DNA of 64,000 nt from Pontimicrobium sp. SW4 (GCF_039954625.1 NZ_CP157199.1:2666001-2730000); one strand, 5' to 3'; positions 24,837-34,046 are shown, numbered from the stretch's first letter. Made by a program: numbers and translations. The notes: generated from the letters alone by a model not told the origin.

Positions 24837-24864
24837 AAGGGCTTATTAGTGTTAATAAGCCCTT
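24837..24864 (-). other. Strong intra-operon hairpin between OsmC and ferredoxin genes
   Basis: A perfect 12-bp stem: AAGGGCTTATTA (24837-24848) with TAATAAGCCCTT (24853-24864), 4-base loop. On the minus strand the stem is followed by AACTTTAAAAA, so there is no clean U-tract; a classical terminator is unlikely. An RNA-processing or partial-attenuation site that lowers expression of the last two genes is a plausible inference. Confidence 0.6.
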
Positions 24865-24899
24865 GGTTGCAGATGAGTATAAAAAACTCACCACCCTAA

Positions 24900-25439
24900 T
24901 TAAACTATACTTAAACTAGCTACCATCTTTACTTTATTAGCCATTGTTGCGTAATTAGGAGAAAATTTAATGACTTCGTTAGCTGCTTCTTGATATTGAG
25001 TTTCTGTTCCATTTCCTTTTACTGAAAATGCGTACTCAACAGTATCAAAACCAACTGGAGATGTTTCGTTGATGCCCAAGAAACCTTGAAGATCTAATCC
25101 TGACTTTATGTCTAACGTAACAGATTCCAATTCTATTCCTTTAATAGAACACATAGCCACAAAAGTAACCATCATACAACCAGATAATCCTCCTAACATA
25201 TAATCTTGAGGCGTTGGTGCAGAATGTGCTCCCAATAATTGTTCTGGTTCATCAATGGTAAAAGAAAAATCATGAGGAATAGTTTCATCACCTAAAATAA
25301 GGTTGTTTGTTTTTACTCCTACTTTAGTGCCACCCATCCAAGTAGCCTTTATGCCTCCATTGTACATTCCTTTTTTTGCGTCTTGCTCTACAGTCGCTTT
25401 ATAGGCTCCTAATGCTTCTAAATTTAATCCGTTAATCAT
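24900..25439 (-). CDS. OsmC-family protein
   Basis: The 179-residue protein has the OsmC/Ohr fold. Conserved pieces are EPEQLLGAHSAPTPQDYMLGGLSGCMMVTFVAM, where SGC carries the likely peroxidatic Cys, and a C-terminal region with VIKFSPNYATMANKV. The second Cys of the family may be the one in VAMCSIKGIELE. OsmC/Ohr proteins reduce organic hydroperoxides with thiol cofactors; the OsmC-like subgroup is often linked to sulfur compounds. It starts 24 bases after the PLP enzyme gene and is part of the same run. Confidence 0.88.
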   Translation of the reverse strand: MINGLNLEALGAYKATVEQDAKKGMYNGGIKATWMGGTKVGVKTNNLILGDETIPHDFSFTIDEPEQLLGAHSAPTPQDYMLGGLSGCMMVTFVAMCSIKGIELESVTLDIKSGLDLQGFLGINETSPVGFDTVEYAFSVKGNGTETQYQEAANEVIKFSPNYATMANKVKMVASLSIV

Positions 25440-25463
25440 GTTTTTATTTTTAAGTGTTAATTA

Positions 25464-27230
25464 TTAGCTCAAATAACCATTGTCAATTAATTGTTTTTGT
25501 ACTTCCATATACGTTTCTGCGTATAATTTATCTACTTCTTTCATAGATAAGAACTCGTTAGAGAATTCTGGTTTTTCTGGATCTATCATTAATTTAATAG
25601 ACTGTAAAAAATGACCTATCAACTCTTTAGGGTTTTCATTACCTACTGATACACGCATGGTTGTTTTATGTATACCTGCATCCAATAAGGCTTCTTTATT
25701 CAATTCTGAATGTGATGTGAAGGCAGGACATAAAAGTGTCGTATTAATTTGCCCTAAACTTACCTGAAGACCATAAGCTGGTGCTAATGCATCAAAGAAC
25801 ATTTTAAATGCCTTGTCCGATATTTTTGCGTTCTCAAAATCAATAGTGAACAAAGGTGCAGCTAATTGATATTTGCTAATTTTCTTCATAATTGCATTGT
25901 TGTGGTTTCCTTCCAGTCCACTACAATGTACTGTTACTCCAGGGTTAGAGTCAAAAAAATTAGCAAGCACTAATGTATTTACACATTTTTGAGCCATTCT
26001 TAAACTCAATGTTTTTAATCCAGATAATACTTCAAAAGCAGTATCAGAATTTAAGAAAGCGCCTTTCACATAGTATACATTCCAAAAAAGAGTTTCATCC
26101 CAGTTAATACCATTTTTCTTCTCACCTTTAGGCAAGAACATCAAGTCATTTTTAGCAATAATGCCTGCTGCAATAGCATTACCAGAACCAGTAATATCTT
26201 TCGTGTAACTATGAAATAAATAGTCAGGTCGAAGTTGTTCGTCTTCGTGCTGTAGAGGCTTAATTAGAAAAGGTGTAGCAACCGTTCCGTCTAAAACTAC
26301 AGTTGCTCCATGTTGTTTAGAGAATTTACAAATAGCAGGAACATCTAACATATAACCATGTGGATTACAAGGAGATTCCATATATACGTGTAATTTGTTG
26401 CCAGAAGAAAGAATGTCCTTATAATCTTCTTTTGCTTTTTCAAGTACAGGTTTGAAATCTTCTACTGAGTAACCATCAAACCAAACTATTTTGATGCCGA
26501 ATTTATTCTTTTTAGCAAAAAAATCTTCAATTAATTGATATACGCCACCATACACGTTTCTTGAAAGTACAAGTACATCTCCATAATTCAATATGTTACT
26601 CAACAATGCATCAACAGCTGCCATACCACTATTAAAGTTCCAAGCGGTATAATCATCGGCATATTTTCCTGCTTCTATATGTACAATCTGTTGTGAAAGT
26701 GCCATAGAAGTTGGGTTTAATAATCTTGAATAGATGTGGTGAATAGATTCTTTACCATTGAATGCATCATCAACCCACTCCGTACAAGAATAATCATATG
26801 TAGACGTACGAGCAATTACTGGAGTTGCAGAAAATAATGCTGCAATATTATTAGTTAAAGGAAATGGTCCTTTAGCCTGCAAAGTTTCGTCTGATTGACC
26901 TAAAGACTGATAAGTTTTGTTTAATGGCCCTTGTAATGTCTCTAGTACTTTGGCTATTTGAAAAGACAAAAAACGCTTTGCATTAAAATAGGCTACTTTT
27001 TCTCCTTGATCTAGTTTAGAAATAGTATTACTAGTTATTTCCTGCAACTTGGTAATATCGGACTGTGCGTTGTAAATATCAATGGCAGCACTTTTAAGTG
27101 CTTTACCATAATCGCTATTGGCATCTATGCTAAAATGCTCTAATTGCTCTGCTGCTAAAGCTTCTATAGTAGTTACTGTAGAAGATTTTCTCCTTGGAGA
27201 TAAAATTTTGGAATTTGTTATATCACTCAT
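25464..27230 (-). CDS. Large gamma-family (Cys/Met metabolism) PLP-dependent enzyme
   Basis: The 588-residue protein contains a trans-sulfuration-type core: NFNSGMAAVDALLSNILNYG (about 200-220), LDGTVATPFLIKPLQ with the cofactor Asp, and the PLP-Lys motif HSYTKDITGSGNAIAAG. The C-terminal RVSVGNENPKELIGHF matches the family end. The core family (cystathionine gamma-synthase/lyase, methionine gamma-lyase) has about 380-430 residues; here about 130 extra residues precede the core and about 50 follow it. Substrate is unknown. Two to three bases separate this gene from aldehyde dehydrogenase and that gene from homoserine dehydrogenase, so I infer a homoserine- or methionine-linked elimination or replacement reaction. 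Confidence 0.82.
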   Translation of the reverse strand: MSDITNSKILSPRRKSSTVTTIEALAAEQLEHFSIDANSDYGKALKSAAIDIYNAQSDITKLQEITSNTISKLDQGEKVAYFNAKRFLSFQIAKVLETLQGPLNKTYQSLGQSDETLQAKGPFPLTNNIAALFSATPVIARTSTYDYSCTEWVDDAFNGKESIHHIYSRLLNPTSMALSQQIVHIEAGKYADDYTAWNFNSGMAAVDALLSNILNYGDVLVLSRNVYGGVYQLIEDFFAKKNKFGIKIVWFDGYSVEDFKPVLEKAKEDYKDILSSGNKLHVYMESPCNPHGYMLDVPAICKFSKQHGATVVLDGTVATPFLIKPLQHEDEQLRPDYLFHSYTKDITGSGNAIAAGIIAKNDLMFLPKGEKKNGINWDETLFWNVYYVKGAFLNSDTAFEVLSGLKTLSLRMAQKCVNTLVLANFFDSNPGVTVHCSGLEGNHNNAIMKKISKYQLAAPLFTIDFENAKISDKAFKMFFDALAPAYGLQVSLGQINTTLLCPAFTSHSELNKEALLDAGIHKTTMRVSVGNENPKELIGHFLQSIKLMIDPEKPEFSNEFLSMKEVDKLYAETYMEVQKQLIDNGYLS

Positions 27231-27233
27231 AAT

Positions 27234-28661
27234 CTATTTGTTATTTAAATTAAAACATACAATTTTGGTTGTGGTCATTTCTTTAATGGCTGATGCAACA
27301 CCCTCTCTACCAATACCACTTTGCTTAATACCTCCAAAAGGCATCATATCTATTCTGTAATCTGATGTATCATTAACCATAACACCACCACATTGTATTT
27401 GCTCTGTTGCTTTAAAAGCCATATTAACATTATTAGTAAAAATGCCAGCATGTAATCCGTAAGGCGAATCGTTACATGCTTTAATACCTTCTTCTAGGGT
27501 TTTTATTTTAGACAATGTTGCTACTGGTCCAAAAATTTCTTTTTTACCATTTAGTGGGTTATCAAAATTCCCTTCTAAAATGGTAGGTTCAAAAACATTA
27601 TTTATTCTATTACCGCCTTGTAAAACAGTGTATCCTGAAGTCTTAAGCTCTTCTATTGATGTTTCAATTTCTTCTATGGCGTGATTAGAAATAATTGGTC
27701 CCATATCTGTGGTTTCATCTTCTGGATTTCCAATTTTTACCTTTTTAGCACACTCTATTAATTTGTTTTTAAAAGCATCGTAAATGTCTTCATGTACATA
27801 CATTCTTTTTACACCAACACAGTTTTGACCAGCCGCCCAAGTAATAGCCCCAAAACAATTTGTAGCTACTTCATCAACATTAACATCATTCATTACAATT
27901 ACTGGTGAACTTGATCCTAGCTCCATGGCGACTTTCTTTATTCCAGCTACTTTAGTAATAGCTTCCCCAGATTTCGTTCCTCCTGTAAAGCTTACCATGT
28001 TTACTCTATTGTCCGTAACTAAAATGTTTCCAAAATTGCTAAGCGGTCCTGTTACAATATTTAACACATGATATGGTAAACCCGCTTCTAAGAATAATTC
28101 TCCTAGTTTTATGGCTGAAACAGGAGTAAAATCTGAAGGTTTTAAAATAATAGCATTTCCAGCAGCTACAGCTGGTCCTAATTTATGAGCCACTAAATTT
28201 AAGGGATCATTAAACGGTGTAATTGCTGTTACAATACCTATTGGACTATTTACATAATATCCTGTTCTGTTTTCCGATCCTTTAAAGGCATTAAAAGAGA
28301 CCATTTCTCCATTATTTCTCTTGGCTTCTTCAGCACAAAGTGTTAATGTGTTAATACATCTATCGACTTCTTTTCTGGACTCATTAATAGTTTTTACACC
28401 TTCAGAAACAATCGTTTTTGCAAATTCTTCTTTTCTTTCACTTAAAAGAGTAGCTACTTTAGTTAAAATTTCACTACGCATATATGGAGATAGTTCTCTT
28501 GAAATCTCTTTTCCTTTTTCTGCCGATAGCAGCGCATCTTCTGTATGCTTTTTTGAAGCACAGGAGCCATAGTAAATGGTTCTACCTGAATATGCATTTT
28601 GAATTGGAAATTTCTCTTTAGTTTCAATCCAATTGTCGCCAATTAACATTTTTAAAGTCAT
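27234..28661 (-). CDS. NAD(P)-dependent aldehyde dehydrogenase
   Basis: The 475-residue cytosolic enzyme has the standard ALDH motifs: ITPFNDPLNLVAHKLGPAVA, ILKPSDFTPVSA, the NAD loop SFTGGTKSGEAI, the catalytic Glu in AMELGSSSPVIV, the catalytic Cys in AAGQNCVGVKRMYV, and EIFGPVATLSKI near the end. The pattern is closest to the lactaldehyde / phosphonoacetaldehyde / sulfoacetaldehyde side of the superfamily in my judgement. Being packed between homoserine dehydrogenase and a gamma-family PLP enzyme, a semialdehyde made in that pathway (for example aspartate semialdehyde) is a reasonable candidate substrate; this is inference. Confidence 0.88.
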   Translation of the reverse strand: MTLKMLIGDNWIETKEKFPIQNAYSGRTIYYGSCASKKHTEDALLSAEKGKEISRELSPYMRSEILTKVATLLSERKEEFAKTIVSEGVKTINESRKEVDRCINTLTLCAEEAKRNNGEMVSFNAFKGSENRTGYYVNSPIGIVTAITPFNDPLNLVAHKLGPAVAAGNAIILKPSDFTPVSAIKLGELFLEAGLPYHVLNIVTGPLSNFGNILVTDNRVNMVSFTGGTKSGEAITKVAGIKKVAMELGSSSPVIVMNDVNVDEVATNCFGAITWAAGQNCVGVKRMYVHEDIYDAFKNKLIECAKKVKIGNPEDETTDMGPIISNHAIEEIETSIEELKTSGYTVLQGGNRINNVFEPTILEGNFDNPLNGKKEIFGPVATLSKIKTLEEGIKACNDSPYGLHAGIFTNNVNMAFKATEQIQCGGVMVNDTSDYRIDMMPFGGIKQSGIGREGVASAIKEMTTTKIVCFNLNNK

Positions 28662-28663
28662 AG

Positions 28664-29677
28664 CTATTTCGTTTTCTTAATGATTGATAAAACATCTGAA
28701 AACACAGCGTATCCAGTTTCAAGTTTCCCAGCACCTGGACCAGTAATCATAGTTTTTCCTAAATATTCTGTAGTAAATTCTATAGCATTCGTAACGCCAT
28801 CAATACCAAATAAAGCATCTGAAGCATCTAATACTTCTGGTTGAACTTTACCTGTAACGATATTGCCTTCTTTTTTAAGTGTGCCAATTAAGCGAATGTT
28901 CTTGTGCTCTTTTTTTGCAGTGTCTAGCTCTTCTTTAGAAATTGCGTCAATTCCCATTGTTGGAATGTTTTCTAAACCTAAATCAACACCAAAGATTCTA
29001 TGAGAAAGAATTGCTACTTTCCCCCTAGCGTCGTGCCCTTTCACATCATTCGTTGGATCCGCTTCGGCATATCCTTTTTCTTGTGCTATAGCTAAAACGT
29101 CTTTAAAAGACTCACCTTTTGCCATTTCGGAAAGTATATAATTACTAGTTCCATTAAGAATACCTCTTACTTCAATAATATTATTTCCAGCTAAAGAGTT
29201 GTCTATTAAATTAAATGTTGGTGTACCACTTAATACAGTGCCTTCATAACACAATGACACCTTATTTTTAATGGCAATTTTGTTAAGCTCTGCATAATGT
29301 AAAGCAATAGGACCTTTGTTTGTAGTTACAACATGTTTCCCATTCTTTAATGCATCTTTTATAAAAGTATAGGCAGGATCTCCGGTTTTATAATCACTAT
29401 ATGTAGCTTCAACGATTAAGTCTACATCTTTAATTAAAGAAACAGCGTCGTTTTCATGCAAACTTCCATCACTAATAGTTTCATTATTTTGTAACTTACT
29501 TAAAAGGGTTTTTAAGTCTATACCATTAGAATTATAGATATTGCCTTTTTGAAGGTCTTTAATAGCTACAATTTTTAAACTAGATCCAAATGTATCTCTA
29601 ATCCAATCTTCTTTTTCTTGCAAGATTTCTACAAATCCTTGAGTAACGGTTCCAAGTCCTATTATGCCAATATTCAT
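28664..29677 (-). CDS. Homoserine dehydrogenase (short, no ACT domain)
   Basis: It interconverts L-aspartate 4-semialdehyde and L-homoserine with NAD(P). The 337-residue form has IGIIGLGTVTQGFVEIL (Rossmann), VVTTNKGPIALHYAELN, the GILNGTSNYILSEM block and the catalytic region YAEADPTNDVKGHDARGKVA. The feedback-sensing ACT domain of biosynthetic enzymes is absent. First gene of the minus-strand run and divergent from an Lrp/AsnC regulator across 112 bases. The missing ACT domain, the regulator type and the ALDH neighbour fit a catabolic rather than biosynthetic enzyme. I leave out a symbol because thrA or hom would imply biosynthesis. Confidence 0.9.
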   Translation of the reverse strand: MNIGIIGLGTVTQGFVEILQEKEDWIRDTFGSSLKIVAIKDLQKGNIYNSNGIDLKTLLSKLQNNETISDGSLHENDAVSLIKDVDLIVEATYSDYKTGDPAYTFIKDALKNGKHVVTTNKGPIALHYAELNKIAIKNKVSLCYEGTVLSGTPTFNLIDNSLAGNNIIEVRGILNGTSNYILSEMAKGESFKDVLAIAQEKGYAEADPTNDVKGHDARGKVAILSHRIFGVDLGLENIPTMGIDAISKEELDTAKKEHKNIRLIGTLKKEGNIVTGKVQPEVLDASDALFGIDGVTNAIEFTTEYLGKTMITGPGAGKLETGYAVFSDVLSIIKKTK

Positions 29678-29789
29678 TTATAAAAATATTTAATTATATT
29701 TGAACAAAATTCTTATTTTTTGTATTAAATCAATTTATTATTCTTCATAATTTTAATTAAACTGAAAATAATTCTATAAAAAAATTATT

Positions 29790-30254
29790 ATGAAACTAGA
29801 TCAAAAGGATATTCGGATATTAACACTATTACAGAATAATGCTCGGTTGTCTAACAAAGAGTTAGCAGTTGAACTAGATATTGCTCCGTCAACTTGCCAT
29901 GAAAGGCTTAAAAAGTTAACTAATGAGGGTTTTTTTAAAGCATTTAATGCAGACTTAAACTTGAAAAAATTAGGCGTTAACATAGAGGTGTTGGTAGCTG
30001 TTCGTTTAAAAAGACATGAAAGGGAAATAGTAAATTCGTTTATAAAGAAACTAAATTCTATTAAAGGTGTCATACGGTTTTACCACCTTGCTGGAGATAC
30101 CGATTTTATGATTCATGTTGCTGTAATAGATTCTGATAGTTTGAGATCTTTTATTATGGATGAGCTTGCTAGTTTTCATAATATTGATCATATTGAATCA
30201 TCCATGATTTACCACAGCGAATGTGTTTATAAATTGAGTGTATTGAATAATTGA
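29790..30254 (+). CDS. Lrp/AsnC-family transcriptional regulator
   Basis: The 154-residue protein has an N-terminal winged HTH (LDQKDIRILTLLQNNARLS, NKELAVELDIAPSTCHERLK) and a C-terminal RAM ligand-binding/oligomerisation domain with GVIRFYHLAGDTDFMIHVAV. Lrp-type regulators sense amino acids. Divergent Lrp regulators next to gamma-family lyases are a known arrangement (MdeR with methionine gamma-lyase in Pseudomonas). The 112-base gap to homoserine dehydrogenase should hold the shared operator. Confidence 0.9.
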   Translation: MKLDQKDIRILTLLQNNARLSNKELAVELDIAPSTCHERLKKLTNEGFFKAFNADLNLKKLGVNIEVLVAVRLKRHEREIVNSFIKKLNSIKGVIRFYHLAGDTDFMIHVAVIDSDSLRSFIMDELASFHNIDHIESSMIYHSECVYKLSVLNN

Positions 30255-30477
30255 AAATAGTCTCTAGTATTGTAATAAATGTAGAATAACTTGTAGCCTC
30301 CCAATAAAGACTGTGTTTTGATTTTTAAGAATTGTGACTAACAATATAGTTTCTTACTCTTCTCCGGTTTGGTCTGATTTAGGAGATTAGATAGTTTTTT
30401 CGGGGATGGTCAAGAGAAAAACAGCAATTATTCAAGAAAAACCTTATCACGTGGAAAGAGACTATGCTCACAAATGA

Positions 30478-30515
30478 ACCAAGCATTAATATAATGCCTA
30501 CTTGGTAATTTTTTT
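30478..30515 (+). terminator. Bulged intrinsic terminator downstream of the Lrp gene
   Basis: ACCAA (30478-30482) pairs with TTGGT (30502-30506), and inside it GCATTA (30483-30488) pairs with TAATGC (30492-30497). A T-tract follows at 30509-30515. It lies 224 bases after the Lrp stop, so either the Lrp mRNA has a long tail or a separate short transcript ends here. Confidence 0.6.
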
Positions 30516-30591
30516 ATACAAATAATTTTTGATTTTAAGTTCTGTTTTTTTTAATTAAACTCACTCTAAATTTTCACAATTTATAACTGAC

Positions 30592-30599
30592 TACTTTTG
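30592..30599 (+). promoter_or_regulatory. -7 element (TACTTTTG) for the TonB-dependent receptor
   Basis: TACTTTTG is a perfect TAnnTTTG match. No clear TTG is found about 19 bases upstream (TTT at 30571). If used, the mRNA leader of the receptor gene is about 220 nucleotides, long for this group. Confidence 0.45.
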
Positions 30600-30824
30600 C
30601 CAAACTAAACATCGGGTCTAATTTAAAAAATCGTTTGTTTTATTTAAAGTTTACCATTTTGTTAAATAAAGGATCTATAATTTTTATACAAAAATAGGAA
30701 CTCGTAAAAAATACATCTTCACTTCATATAATAGAGCGTTCACTTCATTTATTGACTACTCGTGATTTGTATAAGTTAATTTTATTAAAAAATTAACAAA
30801 TTACTTATTTAAACAAAATTATTA

Positions 30825-33800
30825 ATGAAAAATCTCACTAAATTTTTAGCTGCAATTGTATTTGTTTTTATCTCTCAAAGTTCTTTTTCACAGGGGATTA
30901 CAACTTCTTCGATTAATGGAAAAGTACTCGATGGAGATACACCCTTGCTAGGGGCGAATATAGTTGCTACACATATACCTTCTGGGACTCAATATGGTAC
31001 GATCTCAGATATTGATGGTCTTTTTAGAATTCCTAACATGAGAGTAGGAGGGCCATATACTGTAAGTATAACGTACGTTGGTTTCAAAGACTTTATTAGA
31101 GAAAATATTGCACTTCAGTTAGGACAAACCTTTAGGGTCAATGCTGTTATGGTTGAGGATATAAATGCGTTGGAAGAAATAGTCATTACTGCCCAAAGTA
31201 ATAATATTTTTGATGGAAATAAAACAGGGACAGAAACAACAATTAATTCTAGGCAAATTAATAGTTTACCTACAACTTCAAGATCTATAGCCGATTTTGT
31301 TAGAATAACACCTCAAGCTACAATATCTGAAGGCTCTGATGGATTCAGTATTAATATTGCTGGACAGAATAATCGTTTTAATACCATTTTTGTTGATGGA
31401 GCCGTTAATAATGATCAATTTGGACTTTCTGCATCTGGTACTAATGGTGGACAAACTGGTGCTTCTCCATTTTCGATGGATGCGATTGAGCAATTTAATG
31501 TTGCTGTTGCACCATTTGATGTTAAGCTATCAGGTTTTACTGGAGGGGCAATCAACGCAATTACAAAATCAGGTTCAAATGATTTTAAAGGAACTGTTTA
31601 TGGCTTTTCAAGAAATGAGGATTTAGTTGGAAAAACACCGGTAGATTTAGTTACTAGTGGGAAAAGAGAAAAAGTAGCCGAATTTACTTCTAATACATAT
31701 GGTATTAGTATTGGTGGGCCTATAAAGAAAGATAAATTGTTCTTCTTTGTTAATTATGAAAGAGAAGAAAACGAAACACCTAATTCATTTAATTTGGATG
31801 GTTATATTGGGAATAGTTTAGCAACAGACCTTAGTGCTCTTCGCAGTGATTTAGTGTCGAGATTTGGATATGATCCTGGAAGCCCAAACTCTGGCACAAC
31901 ATTTTTAGAGAATGATAAAGTAACAGCTAAATTGGATTACAATGCCAATGAAAATCATAAATTCTCATTATCCTATAGATATACTGGAATAGAAAATCTT
32001 GAAGCTAATACTACCGACTATAATAGTATAAATTTTGCTAACGGATCTGAATTGTTTTCTTCTAAGACAAATTCTGCTACTTTGGAGTGGAATTGGCAAA
32101 TTGGAAATAGAGCATCTAATAATTTAATAATTGGATATACTAAAGTTGCTGATGACAGAGATCCTTCTGGTAATCCTTTTCCATCTGTACAAATTCGAGA
32201 TGGAAGTGGTAATATACAATTTGGAGGTGAACAATATTCCACAGCAAATCTTTTAGATCAAAAAGTATTTACAATTACTGATAATTTTGAAATTTATAGA
32301 GGCGCCCATACACTGACTATTGGCACTCATAATGAATTTTCTTCTTCTAAAAATTTATTTTTCGCAAACAATTATGGATTTTATAGATTTTCTAATTTAA
32401 ATGACTTCTTAACCAATGCATTACCAAATCAGTACCAAAGAGGATACTCTCTTTTATCTGATGGGGTTGGTGATACATCATCAGGAGCAGCAGAGTTTGA
32501 TTTGGTACAATATGGAGTGTATTTTCAAGATGAAGTACAAATGACCGATGATTTAAAAATGTCTTTCGGATTGAGATTTGACTTACCAGTATGGAAAGAT
32601 GGTTTACTTAATGATGATTTTAATAATAGAACTATTCCTCTATTAGAAGCTGCTGGCAAAAACTTGCAAGGGGCAAGAGCAGGTGGTGGTATTTCTTCTA
32701 CAGTACATTTTTCTCCAAGAATGGGATTCAATTGGAATGTTAATGGAGATTATAGAACTCAAATTAGAGGAGGTTTGGGTGTATTTACATCTAGAATGCC
32801 AAATGTTTGGCCAGGAGCAGTATATAATAATAATGGGATAACAGGAGGTTATTTATTTGATGGAAGTCCTGATTTTATGTTTAATCCAGATATTAATAAT
32901 CAACCTGTTGGAGTTGCACCAGGCTCGGGAGGAACTGGAGGGAATATAGATTTATTTGCTTCAGACTTGAAATTACCTCAAATAGTAAAGTATAATATTG
33001 GTGTAGATAAAAAATTACCTTGGTGGGGATTAGTTCTTAATGCCGACTTTATCTATCAAGATAATATTCAAACTTTATATTATGAAAACTTGAATATTAA
33101 AGGGCCAGCAGGTCATTTAAATGGCGCAGATAATAGACCTTACTATAGCGATAGTTTTGGTGATTTAATAGATAATACTTATGGAAGAGTAATTTTAGGA
33201 TCTAATACAGGAGAAGGTTATTCATGGAATGCTTCAGTAGGTTTAACAAAAACGTATTCAAAAGGATTTATGGGTAATATAACTTATACTTACGGTGATG
33301 CTAGAGGAATATTTGATTTAACATCTTCGCAGAACAGTTCACAATGGAGAAATCTTCAAACGGTTAATGGTAAGAATTCAAATCTACCAGTTACAAGATC
33401 AGATTTCGCTGCAGGACATAAAATTGCTAGTTGGATGTCTTATGAATTTAAATGGTTAAAAAATCTTAAAACTGCTGTAAGTTTTTACTATGAGGGAAGA
33501 GAAGGAATGCCTTTTTCATATACATATAATGACGGACCGGATTTATTAAATGATGATTCCAGTGATAATGCATTAATTTATGTTCCAGCTGACCAAAGCG
33601 AAATAACATTATTAGATGGAGCCAACGGGCTTACTACACAAGAGCAATGGGATGCATTAAACGCTTTTATAGAGGATAATAAGTATCTGAGAAGCAGAAG
33701 AGGTAAATATGCTGAAAGAAATGGAGATAGAGGAGAATCATGGAGTCATGTTGTGGATTTTAAATTGGCTCAAGATTTAAACTTTAATTTTGGAAACACT

Positions 33801-34046
33801 AAAAACACCTTACAGTTTACAATGGATATTTTTAATTTAACAAACCTATTAAACAAAGAATGGGGAGTTAGAAAGTATGTACCAAACTTTGGGGAAATTG
33901 AATTACTTAATACAGTTTCAGCTGCGCCAGATCCTGTATTTAATTTCGACCCATCTGTTGTAGATAATATAGAACAAATTGATGATTTAGGTGTTCAAAG
34001 TTCTAGATGGCAAATTAGAGTTGGATTAAGATATAATTTTAATTAA
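30825..34046 (+). CDS. TonB-dependent receptor with carboxypeptidase-like N-domain (Oar-like)
   Basis: A 1073-residue outer-membrane receptor. Signal peptide about 1-22 (cleavage near SFSQ), carboxypeptidase-regulatory-like domain about 28-110 (SINGKVLDGDTPLLGANIV), plug domain with NRFNTIFVDGAVNNDQFGL and FTGGAINAITKSGSNDF, then a 22-strand-type barrel ending in SSRWQIRVGLRYNFN with the terminal aromatic-Asn typical of barrels. The layout matches Oar-like receptors of Bacteroidota and Myxococcus rather than SusC (no SusD partner follows). Substrate unknown; Oar proteins have been tied to protease or peptide export and uptake. A terminator follows. Confidence 0.88.
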   Translation: MKNLTKFLAAIVFVFISQSSFSQGITTSSINGKVLDGDTPLLGANIVATHIPSGTQYGTISDIDGLFRIPNMRVGGPYTVSITYVGFKDFIRENIALQLGQTFRVNAVMVEDINALEEIVITAQSNNIFDGNKTGTETTINSRQINSLPTTSRSIADFVRITPQATISEGSDGFSINIAGQNNRFNTIFVDGAVNNDQFGLSASGTNGGQTGASPFSMDAIEQFNVAVAPFDVKLSGFTGGAINAITKSGSNDFKGTVYGFSRNEDLVGKTPVDLVTSGKREKVAEFTSNTYGISIGGPIKKDKLFFFVNYEREENETPNSFNLDGYIGNSLATDLSALRSDLVSRFGYDPGSPNSGTTFLENDKVTAKLDYNANENHKFSLSYRYTGIENLEANTTDYNSINFANGSELFSSKTNSATLEWNWQIGNRASNNLIIGYTKVADDRDPSGNPFPSVQIRDGSGNIQFGGEQYSTANLLDQKVFTITDNFEIYRGAHTLTIGTHNEFSSSKNLFFANNYGFYRFSNLNDFLTNALPNQYQRGYSLLSDGVGDTSSGAAEFDLVQYGVYFQDEVQMTDDLKMSFGLRFDLPVWKDGLLNDDFNNRTIPLLEAAGKNLQGARAGGGISSTVHFSPRMGFNWNVNGDYRTQIRGGLGVFTSRMPNVWPGAVYNNNGITGGYLFDGSPDFMFNPDINNQPVGVAPGSGGTGGNIDLFASDLKLPQIVKYNIGVDKKLPWWGLVLNADFIYQDNIQTLYYENLNIKGPAGHLNGADNRPYYSDSFGDLIDNTYGRVILGSNTGEGYSWNASVGLTKTYSKGFMGNITYTYGDARGIFDLTSSQNSSQWRNLQTVNGKNSNLPVTRSDFAAGHKIASWMSYEFKWLKNLKTAVSFYYEGREGMPFSYTYNDGPDLLNDDSSDNALIYVPADQSEITLLDGANGLTTQEQWDALNAFIEDNKYLRSRRGKYAERNGDRGESWSHVVDFKLAQDLNFNFGNTKNTLQFTMDIFNLTNLLNKEWGVRKYVPNFGEIELLNTVSAAPDPVFNFDPSVVDNIEQIDDLGVQSSRWQIRVGLRYNFN

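Larger units (their letters stand above)
30255..30824 (+). other. 570-base intergenic region: terminator, promoter and long leader
   Basis: Between the Lrp gene and the TonB receptor. It contains a bulged hairpin with a T-tract (30478-30515), a frame from GTG 30334 to TGA 30477 interrupted by one TAG (30388-30390), and a -7 element TACTTTTG at 30592-30599. The last 225 bases would be the leader of the TonB receptor transcript. I found no intact gene. Confidence 0.6.

Noticed and set aside
30255..30824. tRNA, 6S, SRP, RNase P or tmRNA gene in this gap
   Set aside because: None of the conserved signature sequences of these RNAs could be found by eye.
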